Below, one piece after another: positions 9,899 through 17,139 of a stretch of 64,000 nucleotides of DNA. Position numbers and translations under genes: made by a program. Numbering within the stretch: the stretch's first letter is position 1; every line of letters begins with the position of its first letter. The DNA comes from CAWFXC01 sp963819735. Lineage in GTDB: Bacteria > Actinomycetota > Acidimicrobiia > IMCC26256 > DASPTH01. Location of the stretch: assembly GCA_963819735.1 (NCBI GenBank), contig CAWFXC010000005.1, positions 930,001 to 994,000 on the forward strand. The letters are read 5' to 3'. The notes under the pieces are model-generated. The model made no database searches. It was not told where the DNA came from and was given only the letters and a program-made list of their open reading frames with translations.

Positions 9899-11254
9899 AT
9901 GCCCGGCACGCACGAAGAACGCCGCGCCGCCGGGCGCCTGCTCCGGGGCACCGTACCCAGGGCGAGCCACCGTGAGTGGAGCCCGTCGTCGTCGCGGCGG
10001 GACCCGATCGACGTGCTCGAACAACAGGGCGCAACCCGGGTGCGCGAGTTGGTACCGGTCCGCTACGGGCGAATGGCCGAGTCACCGTTCTCGTTTTTTC
10101 GCGGTGGCGCCGCGGTCATGGCGATGGACCTCGCGACGACACCGGTCACCGGATTGCGCGTGCAGGCGTGCGGCGACGCGCACGTCAACAACTTCGGGAA
10201 GTTCGCCACCCCTGAGCGCAACATCGTCTTCGACATCAACGACTTCGACGAGACGCTGCCGGGGCCGTGGGAGTGGGACGTGAAGCGCCTCGCCGCCAGC
10301 TTGCACATCGTGGGGCGCCAGCGCGACTTCTCGCCCGACCAGTGCACGCGTGTCGTCACCGAATCGGTGCGCATGTACCGGGAGCGCATGGCGGACTACA
10401 CGTCGATGCGAGCGCTCGCGGTCTGGTACGACCGACTCCACATCGACGACGTCGTCGCGCACTTCCCCAAGAAGTACCGGCCGCTCCTCGAGCGCGACGT
10501 CAAGAAAGCGCAGCGGAAGGACCACGTCCGTGCCGCGGCCAAGCTCACCCGTACGATCGACGGCGAGGAGCGGTTCCTCGAGGACCCGCCGCTGCTGGTG
10601 CACCTCGACAAGACGGGGCACGATCTCGACGACGTCGATGCGGTGCTCCAGAGCTACCGCCAGACCCTCACTGACGACCGCCGCGAGCTGCTCGACCGAT
10701 TCCGCCTCGTCGACGTCGCCCGCCGCGTCGTAGGGGTCGGCAGCGTCGGCACCTGGTGTTGGGTGGCGCTGTTCGAAGGACCCGATCACCCGGCGGGTGA
10801 TCCGCTGATCCTGCAGGTCAAGGAGGCGCCACCTTCGGTGCTCGAGCTCTACGTGGGCGCGTCGGCGTACGAGCACGGCGGGATGCGCGTCGTGGCCGGC
10901 CAGCGCCTCACCCAAGCTTCGAGTGACATGTTCCTCGGCTGGAGCCAGGGGCCGAGCAACGGGCGTCAGTACTACGTACGCCAGATGTGGGACGTCAAGG
11001 GCCAGAGCGACCCGCTCAAGATGGCCTTCAACAACCTCGTTCACTACGGCGCGCTGTGCGGCTGGGCGCTCGCCCGGGCGCACGCGCGCACCGGAGACGC
11101 GGTGCAGCTCTCCGGGTACCTCGGGAACTCCGACAGCTTCGATCGCGCCATCGGCGCGTTCGCCGCCGAGTACGCGCGTACGAACGAGCGTGACTACGCC
11201 GCGCTGCTGGCCGCCATCCGCGACGGGCGGATCGAAGCGAGGCTCGGGCTCTGA
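9899..11254 (+). CDS. DUF2252 family protein
   Basis: This is a 451-residue protein of the uncharacterised DUF2252 family. The diagnostic segments are FFRGGAAVM, CGDAHVNNFGKF, then FDINDFDETLPGPWEWDVK, and later YVRQMWDVKG. The GDxHxxN and DxNDFD motifs resemble the catalytic and metal-binding loops of kinase-like phosphotransferases, so a phosphotransferase fold is plausible but unproven. It begins at ATG 9899, 24 bases after the flippase-like gene, and is probably cotranscribed with it. Length is normal for the family. Confidence 0.87.
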   Translation: MPGTHEERRAAGRLLRGTVPRASHREWSPSSSRRDPIDVLEQQGATRVRELVPVRYGRMAESPFSFFRGGAAVMAMDLATTPVTGLRVQACGDAHVNNFGKFATPERNIVFDINDFDETLPGPWEWDVKRLAASLHIVGRQRDFSPDQCTRVVTESVRMYRERMADYTSMRALAVWYDRLHIDDVVAHFPKKYRPLLERDVKKAQRKDHVRAAAKLTRTIDGEERFLEDPPLLVHLDKTGHDLDDVDAVLQSYRQTLTDDRRELLDRFRLVDVARRVVGVGSVGTWCWVALFEGPDHPAGDPLILQVKEAPPSVLELYVGASAYEHGGMRVVAGQRLTQASSDMFLGWSQGPSNGRQYYVRQMWDVKGQSDPLKMAFNNLVHYGALCGWALARAHARTGDAVQLSGYLGNSDSFDRAIGAFAAEYARTNERDYAALLAAIRDGRIEARLGL

Positions 11255-11267
11255 GCACATCGGCGTG

Positions 11268-11540
11268 ATGCGGTTGCGCAATGCGGTATGCGCGGTCGTT
11301 GTCGCGCTGTTCTTCACGGGGGCGTATCCGGCGTGCCGAACGCGGACGGCGCGTCGGCGCGCCGCTGCAACGGCAGCGTCCGGCTGTGTGACGTCTCAGT
11401 CGGCGAGGTCGCGTTCGCCACGACGCACAATTCGATGTCGTCGCCCGCCGACCACTTGATCGGCCTTCATCGGCCTGAACCAGGGCCGCACGATGGCGCA
11501 ACAGTTGCAGTCGGGTATCCGAGGCTTCGTGTCTCCTGAC
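11268..11540 (+). pseudogene. Degraded PI-PLC X-domain protein remnant
   Basis: No single frame is open, but three successive frames together read like the start of a secreted phosphatidylinositol-specific phospholipase C-like protein. First comes a signal peptide (MRLRNAVCAVVVALFFTGAY). The second, from about 11330, is CNGSVRLCDVSVGEVAFATT followed by HNSMSSPADHLIGL, with the typical CN..LCD and THNSMS segments and the catalytic His. The third, from about 11465, is FIGLNQGRTMAQQLQSGIRG. Homology stops at about 11530, where the catalytic half should begin. The shifts are of both signs and the gene is truncated, so this is genuine decay. It sits just upstream of tRNA-Val. Confidence 0.72.
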
Positions 11541-11649
11541 CCGCGCCGCGTCGGACCCTCGAGGCGGGCGCCCACCACGATCGGGACGCCGGATCGGCGG
11601 CGACGACCAACTACTCTTCGATGCCGCAAGCGCACGACCCCGAAGTCGC

Positions 11650-11721
11650 GGGCGATTAGCTCAGGGGGAGAGCACTTCCTTGACACGGAAGGGGTCAGCA
11701 GTTCAAATCTGCTATCGCCCA
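11650..11721 (+). tRNA. tRNA-Val (anticodon GAC)
   Basis: The cloverleaf is complete. Acceptor GGGCGAT (11650-11656) pairs with ATCGCCC (11714-11720). The D stem is GCTC/GAGC, the anticodon stem CTTCC/GGAAG with loop TTGACAC, and the T arm AGCAG TTCAAAT CTGCT. The anticodon at 11682-11684 is GAC. No CCA is encoded. Its 3' half is the attachment site of the adjacent integrated element and is duplicated at 18930. Confidence 0.96.
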
Positions 11722-11740
11722 CGATGAATACGCAGGTCAG
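11678..11740 (+). repeat. attL: 63-bp direct repeat overlapping tRNA-Val
   Basis: This copy matches 18930-18992 at 62 of 63 positions; the only difference is T at 11729 against C at 18981. It starts inside the anticodon stem and continues 19 bases past the tRNA end, into the first arm of the downstream hairpin. Confidence 0.92.
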
Positions 11741-11767
11741 GGACCCTTTCGAGGGTCCCTGACCTGC
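11732..11767 (+). terminator. Strong terminator after tRNA-Val, supplied by the element
   Basis: A perfect 16-bp stem with a TTCG tetraloop starts 10 bases after the tRNA. Its first 9 bases belong to the att repeat and the rest is element DNA. The right att copy is followed by a different hairpin with the same left arm start (18990-19013), so the element appears to restore both the tRNA 3' end and its terminator. Confidence 0.85.
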
Positions 11768-11780
11768 ATGGTGGTCATCT

Positions 11781-11803
11781 TGTCCATCACTCTGTCCATC
11801 AAT
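11781..11803 (+). promoter_or_regulatory. Candidate integrase arm-type site (left)
   Basis: Two copies of TGTCCATCA start 12 bases apart (11781 and 11793). The same arrangement recurs at 17608-17630, matching over 21 of 23 bases. Paired direct repeats just inside an att site, close to one helical turn apart, are typical of tyrosine-integrase arm sites. They also lie just upstream of int and could affect its expression. Confidence 0.55.
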
Positions 11804-11820
11804 GGGCCTAGGCTCCCGCC

Positions 11821-12945
11821 GTGGGCTCGCTGCGGGAACGATCGCCTGGGCTGTGGCAGGCGCGGATCTACGTCGGCCTCGATCCGGTTTCCGGAAAACG
11901 CCAGTACGCCGCCCGGACCATCTCGGCCAAGTCGTCCGACGCGGCGAAGCGCGAGCTGCGCACGTTCGAACGGACAGTTCGCGCCGGCCGAGTTCAGCGA
12001 GGAACGACGGCCATCTCCGTGGGCAGTCAGCTCGAGGATTGGTACGCCGCGAAGGCTCCGCGGTTGGCCCCCGGGACGCGGACGTCGTACCGCGCGGCAA
12101 TCAGCCTCTGCGGGCCGCTTCGTGACATTCCCCTCGTCAAGCTGGCCTCCAAGGATCTGGATGCCCTGTACCGGCAGCTGGAGGAGGAGGGACGCTCGTC
12201 GGCTTACATCCGGAAGGTCCATCAAGTCGTCAGCGGCGCACTCGACCGAGCGGTGCGCCACGAGCTCCTCGAACGCAATGTGGCGCTCACCGCCGATCCA
12301 CCTCCCGTGCGGGGAAAGGCAACCCGGCCACCAACGCTCGATGAGCTGGCGAAGCTGCTCGACGGCTGCGACGACGAGAACTTTCGTGCGTTCCTGTTCA
12401 CTGCCACCACGACCGGTGCGCGTCGTGGGGAGCTCGCGGCCCTGCGCTGGCGCGACATCGAGTTGGGGAGCGATCTGATGTTCATCAGGTCGGCGATTGC
12501 GGAGGGTGAGCACGGGGAGACGATCTTCAAGGACACGAAGAACCACCGTGCGCGGACCATCGCCCTCGACCAGGAGACTGTCGAGATGCTTCGGCACCAC
12601 AGAACACGAGCGGAGCACTACGCCGAAGCATGTGGAGATCCGCTGACTGAAGACCGGTTCGTCTTCTCACCTCGACCCGGGTCCGACGTGCCGTTTGCGC
12701 CGAAGGTTCTCTCGCGCCGATACGCCCGTCTCCGGGATCGTCTGGGAATCTCGGGAATCCGCTTGCACGACTTGCGGCACTTCGCGGGGAGCCAGCTGAT
12801 GGCCGCGGGGGTGGACGTGAAGACAGTGAGCGGGCGTCTCGGCCACTCACGGGCGAGTACGACCCTCGACATCTACACGCACGCAGTGCACGATCACGAC
12901 CGGGCCGCGGCCGAGGTGCTCGGAACTCTGGTCACACGCCGGTGA
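11821..12945 (+). CDS. Tyrosine-type site-specific integrase
   Basis: The 374-residue protein has the full layout of a phage- or ICE-type integrase. An N-terminal arm-binding segment (residues 1-45) precedes a SAM-like core-binding domain (about 50-150) and a catalytic domain. The catalytic residues are visible: Arg in TTGARRGELAALRW, Lys in FKDTKNHRAR, H-x-x-R in LHDLRH, His in LGHSRAST, and the nucleophile Tyr in TLDIYTH. It starts at GTG 11821, right after the arm repeats. It presumably catalysed insertion into tRNA-Val. The catalytic set is intact, so the enzyme could still work even though the cargo is degraded. Confidence 0.95.
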   Translation: MGSLRERSPGLWQARIYVGLDPVSGKRQYAARTISAKSSDAAKRELRTFERTVRAGRVQRGTTAISVGSQLEDWYAAKAPRLAPGTRTSYRAAISLCGPLRDIPLVKLASKDLDALYRQLEEEGRSSAYIRKVHQVVSGALDRAVRHELLERNVALTADPPPVRGKATRPPTLDELAKLLDGCDDENFRAFLFTATTTGARRGELAALRWRDIELGSDLMFIRSAIAEGEHGETIFKDTKNHRARTIALDQETVEMLRHHRTRAEHYAEACGDPLTEDRFVFSPRPGSDVPFAPKVLSRRYARLRDRLGISGIRLHDLRHFAGSQLMAAGVDVKTVSGRLGHSRASTTLDIYTHAVHDHDRAAAEVLGTLVTRR

Positions 12946-13192
12946 GGAAACGTTCGAGAGCTTTCCTGGGGACGAAGATGCGGCCCTTCGGCGTGAACCT
13001 CAGCGTCGGGATCCTGCCGGCATCGATGCCGCGGTAGATCGTTCGAGAACTCACGCCGGCCAACTCAGCTGCTTCGGCCCCGGTGAGAGCCAGCGGCGCG
13101 GCAGCTCGCTCGTTGATCACCCGTTTCACGGCGCTTCGCATTCGTGGTCGTGGACTGCGCGTTTCCTGCGCTCGTCGGTCAAGCGTGCACAC
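12932..13192 (-). CDS. Excisionase-like MerR/HTH_17 DNA-binding protein
   Basis: The small protein (86 residues from GTG 13192, or 69 from ATG 13141) contains a MerR-type winged helix: LTGAEAAELAGVSSRTIYRG followed by IPTLRFTPKGRIFVPRKALE. This is the usual HTH_17/excisionase signature. It is convergent with int and the two coding ends overlap by 14 bases. The probable job is control of integration or excision directionality. The start is uncertain: a GGGAG lies only 2 bases before GTG 13192, and no clear ribosome site precedes ATG 13141. Confidence 0.8.
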   Translation of the reverse strand: MCTLDRRAQETRSPRPRMRSAVKRVINERAAAPLALTGAEAAELAGVSSRTIYRGIDAGRIPTLRFTPKGRIFVPRKALERFLTGV

Positions 13193-13965
13193 TCCCAGTC
13201 CCTGACTCAGTCCGCGGTCAGGGCTCTGTTTCCGAAAACGTCGTCGTCGGTCGCGGCCTCGGCGCCGCTAGATCGCGCCGGCGGCCGGCGGCGTGCGGCC
13301 GGGCGGCTCTGGTCTCCGGCTGGGCGGTCATCGGCGAATCATGCGGCACGAACGGTTCCTTGGTCGCCGCGGTATCCACGCGCCGCGTTCGGCGAATGGT
13401 CGAGGTGAATCGACGTCCAGCGTTCGGGAGAGGCCGGAGCGTCGCTCGAACCCGGTGCGCCTCGAGCGAGACGCTCGGGACCGGGAGCGCCGGACTCAGG
13501 ATCGGCTTCACAGAGAATCACCACAAGTGTGCACGGGGTTGTCGTCGCGTCCGGATATTGCGGCAAAACGCTGTCTCGGGGACTCAGCCGACGAGGCTCC
13601 CTGACCGCGAGGCCGCGCGGGCGTCTCCGGTGTTCGACGGCCAGGCCGAGAGTGCGTGATACGGGCGAGCGAGACCGGTGACAAGACTCTCGACCACTCG
13701 GGGTCTGTCCGGAACGATGTGGTCAGGAAGCTGCACGAACTTGCATTCGATCGAATGCGGTGGTCTGGCGGGAGTGGGGGTCTGCATTCTTGATCGGGCG
13801 GGACCGGGCCATGCGCGTGTCGCGGGCGCATCACGAATTGGGCGTCGGTCCCTGCCGGATGAGGATCGGCTTCGGGACGTAGTCAGGGACTAAGTCCGGG
13901 ACTGGAAGTCCACGCTGTAGTTCTCAGGGAAAGCCGATACGCGCCGTTAAGTTCAGCGGGAAAAA
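13193..13965. other. Gene-poor segment of the element, bounded by an imperfect inverted repeat
   Basis: No recognisable gene is present in either strand across about 770 bases. Open frames here (for example 13144-13659 plus, 13508-13834 minus) are Arg/Pro-rich and resemble no family I know. A 19-base inverted repeat with 17 matches lies at 13195-13213 and 13887-13905 (core CAGTCCC.GACT.AGTCC) and encloses 711 bases. It could be a MITE-like insert or a pair of protein-binding sites. No target-site duplication is evident. Confidence 0.4.
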
Positions 13966-13968
13966 TGC

Positions 13969-14466
13969 CTGGGAACGGTCACCGCGCTAGGGCTCACGCT
14001 GATCGCCTCCGTGAGACGACGGCGACGCGACCTCGCGCTACTGAAGACCCTCGGCTTCACCCGCCGTCAACTCGGTCGGGTCGTCGCGTGGGAATCGAGC
14101 GTCGCGGTCACGATCGGGACGATCGTCGGCATCCCGCTTGGTATCGTCCTGGGCCGCTGGCTGTGGGATCTGTTCGCGCACGAGCTCGACGTGATCTCGC
14201 AGCCCACCATCGCCGCGGGCACGATCGTGCTCGTCGCGGTGGGTGCGCTCCTCCTCGCCAACCTGGTAGCCGCGATTCCCGCCCGTCCGGCCGCGCGCAC
14301 ACCGACCGCTGTACTGATCGCTGCGGCTTCGCCGCGGAAGCGACCTTCGCCGGCGCTGACCGTCATCGCCGAACTCTACGGCTCGCTTCCAGCCGGCCCG
14401 GGCCTTCACTCCGATCGCAGCGCCACGGCGGGGCGCGTCTGTGCCGCGGTCCGCGCGGGGAAGTAG
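13969..14466 (+). pseudogene. 5'-truncated FtsX-like permease (C-terminal fragment)
   Basis: Translation from about 13969 gives LGTVTALGLTLIASVRRRRR followed by DLALLKTLGFTRRQLGRVVA, the cytoplasmic loop and last two TM segments of an FtsX domain. It continues to PARPAARTPTAVLI and then a tail of unrelated sequence to the stop at 14466. Everything upstream is missing. It is convergent with the intact FtsX gene at 14406-16826 and its closest relative in the window (VRRRRRELALLKTLGFDRGQ), so it is probably the stump of a paralogous neighbour lost by deletion. Confidence 0.8.
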
Positions 14467-16826
14467 GCAGTCAGGTTCACGAGGAGGAGCACGGCGGGGA
14501 TCACGAGGAACACGACGAGCGCCGGGACAGTGGCGGTGGTGGAGACGCCCCCCAGCCCTTCGGCGACGAGCCGCCACACGACGCTGCCGACGATGAGGCC
14601 GATGGGGATGCCCACCACGAGACCGACCGCGGCCAGAGTGGTGGCTTGCCAGGCGACGGTCGCGCGCACCTGGCCCCGGTCGAAGCCGAGAGTCTTGAGC
14701 AGCGCGAGCTCGCGACGACGGCGGCGAACCCCCGTGACGAGCGCATGGCCCACGGCAACGAGGGCGAGCGCGCCGAGGAGGGTCGCCAGTGTCACCGGGA
14801 ACCAACCGATGTGACGCAGGCGGTCGACCTCGAGCGGAACGATGTCGGCTCCGAAGCTGCTGAGCCGGGGAATCGCAGCGATGCTGCGCGAGGTCGTCGT
14901 GCGGTTGGCACCAGGCCGGTACCGGCCCAGAAGGTAGCGGTTGGACGACCCATTGCCATCGAAGATCCGCGCCAAGCCGGGGCCCGTGAACGCGGCGCCG
15001 TCGCCGAGCGCAGACGCGCTGTTGTCGAACGTCGGGAACAGGGCCTGCCCGACGATCCGGTAGTGGACGTTTCCGTGCGGGCCGCGGACGCTCACCGTGT
15101 CGCCGATGCGCTTCCCTGCGGCATGGAGCGTGGTGGCGCCGAGCGCGACCTCGTCGGACGCCCGCGGCGCCCGCCCGGCGACGACGGTGGGTTCGATCGT
15201 TCCCTTGAGCGAGGTGAAGCCCCATCCGGTTGCGCCTCGCCGGTCGAGCGTGATGTCGTTTGTGCACACTGCTGCGACGGCGGCGACGCCCGACGTCTGA
15301 GCGAGGCCGAAGTCGCTGCGGTCGCAGCCGGTCACGTCGTTGTTGAACTTCGTGTCGATGGCGTGGAAGTCCCAGGGACTGCCGTAGAGGCCGGGTGTCG
15401 TCACCAGGTGATCGAGACTCGAGGCGAACACCAGCACGGCGACGACGCCGAGCACACCGAGCACCGCGCCCAGGTAAGCCGAGCGGATGGGTACGGAGTC
15501 GTCACCGCGACCGGGGTCGAGCGCCATGCGCAGGCCGTTGGTGACGCTGGGGGCCAGCCCCGCTCGTGCCGAAGCGTCGACGACACGCGACGCGCGGCGG
15601 CGCCGCTCGGGCGCGGCGTCGAGGTCGGCGCGACGGGCGTTCCGGATTGCCGCGACCGATGCGACGACCAACACCGCGGCGGCGACGGCAACGGCCCCGA
15701 GCACGAGCACGACCCAGTCGACGTGGACGCCGACGTCGGGATCGGCGCGCCGGGCGAGGCCGATCGGGAAGAGCGGAGACGCGATGACGGCGCCGAGCAC
15801 CGCGAGGACACCCCCGATGCCGGCGACGAGCAGCGCCCGGGGCGCGCTGATCAGCACGCGCTGTCGGCGGGTGAGCCCGAGCGCGCGCAGTGTCGGTTGT
15901 TCGCCGCGGTTCGCCGAGATCTCGCGCGTCAAGACGATCCCGACGGTGACGATCCCCGCGAGCGCGACCACACCGCCGAAGATCCACAAGGCGAGCGTCA
16001 GCACGTCGATCGCGTTCTGCGCACCCTGGTTGGCGTCGCTCGGGCTCTGCAGGTTCACACCCCCCGAAGGCCGAAAGACGTTCCGGGCGGCCGCGACGAC
16101 GCGCGGCACGTCTGACGCACCGTGGATCGTCCGAATGGCCATGAGCACGCCGAAGTTGCCGATGCGGTGGAAGTACGCGCGGTTGAACGCCGGGGTGAGG
16201 ACGACGACCTGTCCCGCGAGTCCGAGGTCGCCGGGGCCGACCAGCCCGACGATGTGGAGCCTCAGGCGCGGACCGTCGGGATTCGGCGGCGGGCCACCGC
16301 CGGACGCCGCGGCCCGGGCAAAGGCCGCGGGCGAGTACGACACCGCGTCGATGTGACCTCCGACGCCCCGGTGCAACTGCTGGGCGAGTTGCTCACCGAG
16401 GTCGATCTCGTCCGCGACCGCCGGATTCGCGGCGCGACCGGCGACGATGTGGCCGCGGTCGATCTCGGTGCCGAATCGGGCGTCGAGTGCGGCGGGCAGC
16501 CCGCTCGAGATGACGTTGGGGGGCACACGCACGGGCGTGACTGCGTAGAAGCGCAGAACGGCGACGGCAGCCACGCCCGGCGTCTGGCGGAGTGCGGTCA
16601 GCTGCGCCGCGGTCGGCGTGTAGCCGAGCGGGCCGTCGGCGAGAAGCTCGGCGTCGTCGACGCGGGTTGCGACATTGAAGCGAGTCAACGCGGAATCGCT
16701 CCGTCGAGCACCGGCTGCGCTCGCGAGGACCACCGCGCCAACGACTCCAACTAGCAAGGCGAGCGCCACCAGGCTGCGCCAGCGCCGCCGGATCTCGCCG
16801 AACGCCAGCATTCCGACGGCGCCCAC
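14406..16826 (-). CDS. FtsX-like ABC transporter permease (element cargo)
   Basis: This is an 806-residue membrane protein with two FtsX units. An N-terminal TM (LVALALLVGVVGAVVLASAAG) is followed by a large periplasmic domain. The first core (LTREISANRGEQPTLRALGL) is followed by a second periplasmic domain and a second core (VRRRRRELALLKTLGFDRGQ), ending at FPARTAAQTRPAVALRSE. The family works with a LolD/MacB-type ATPase, but none is encoded inside the element. The coupled ATPase at 20178, outside attR, is the only candidate nearby, and pairing with it is speculative. It is intact and is the main surviving cargo gene. Confidence 0.87.
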   Translation of the reverse strand: MGAVGMLAFGEIRRRWRSLVALALLVGVVGAVVLASAAGARRSDSALTRFNVATRVDDAELLADGPLGYTPTAAQLTALRQTPGVAAVAVLRFYAVTPVRVPPNVISSGLPAALDARFGTEIDRGHIVAGRAANPAVADEIDLGEQLAQQLHRGVGGHIDAVSYSPAAFARAAASGGGPPPNPDGPRLRLHIVGLVGPGDLGLAGQVVVLTPAFNRAYFHRIGNFGVLMAIRTIHGASDVPRVVAAARNVFRPSGGVNLQSPSDANQGAQNAIDVLTLALWIFGGVVALAGIVTVGIVLTREISANRGEQPTLRALGLTRRQRVLISAPRALLVAGIGGVLAVLGAVIASPLFPIGLARRADPDVGVHVDWVVLVLGAVAVAAAVLVVASVAAIRNARRADLDAAPERRRRASRVVDASARAGLAPSVTNGLRMALDPGRGDDSVPIRSAYLGAVLGVLGVVAVLVFASSLDHLVTTPGLYGSPWDFHAIDTKFNNDVTGCDRSDFGLAQTSGVAAVAAVCTNDITLDRRGATGWGFTSLKGTIEPTVVAGRAPRASDEVALGATTLHAAGKRIGDTVSVRGPHGNVHYRIVGQALFPTFDNSASALGDGAAFTGPGLARIFDGNGSSNRYLLGRYRPGANRTTTSRSIAAIPRLSSFGADIVPLEVDRLRHIGWFPVTLATLLGALALVAVGHALVTGVRRRRRELALLKTLGFDRGQVRATVAWQATTLAAVGLVVGIPIGLIVGSVVWRLVAEGLGGVSTTATVPALVVFLVIPAVLLLVNLTAYFPARTAAQTRPAVALRSE

Positions 16827-16947
16827 GTCAACTGCTCCCCACGGCTCCCATCAGACCCCGGCCGCGGCCCCGTCGCAAGGTGGGTCAGATCCCCATCGGC
16901 AGGGGTGGTAGCCCCCTCCTCGCCACGCGGGCGGCCGGACGTGCAGT

Positions 16948-17133
16948 CGTGGGAGGGCCGCCGAGATCGCCGAACGTCTCGGCTGGTCCCACACCTAGAA
17001 CGTGCACACGATCCGCCGCAGGCACGCCGACTTCCCCGAACCCGTCGCGCAGCTCCGTCAGGCGCTCGTGCAGGCCTGGCCCGACTTCGAGAAGTCGGCG
17101 CGGAAGACTGGGCGTCACCCGACGATGAAGTGA
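16948..17133 (+). pseudogene. HTH (AlpA/excisionase-like) regulator with in-frame amber codon
   Basis: Reading in one frame gives AAEIAERLGWSHT, then TAG at 16996-16998, then NVHTIRRRHADFPEPVAQLR and QALVQAWPDFEKSARKTGR, ending TGA at 17131. Without the TAG this is a standard AlpA-like HTH protein, where the helix-turn-helix leads into R-HPDFP-PVA and W-DVE-WA segments. A CAG-to-TAG change would explain the stop. The N-terminus is not clear upstream of about 16948. The frame ends 6 bases before the ATG at 17140, as in a two-gene operon. Restart at GTG 17002 would give only a 43-residue C-terminal piece. Confidence 0.6.
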
Positions 17134-17139
17134 GCGAAC

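Noticed and set aside
13965..16115. 716-codon plus-strand open frame
   Set aside because: Composition is extreme in Arg, Asp, Gly and Glu with no family resemblance, and it lies opposite the intact FtsX gene.
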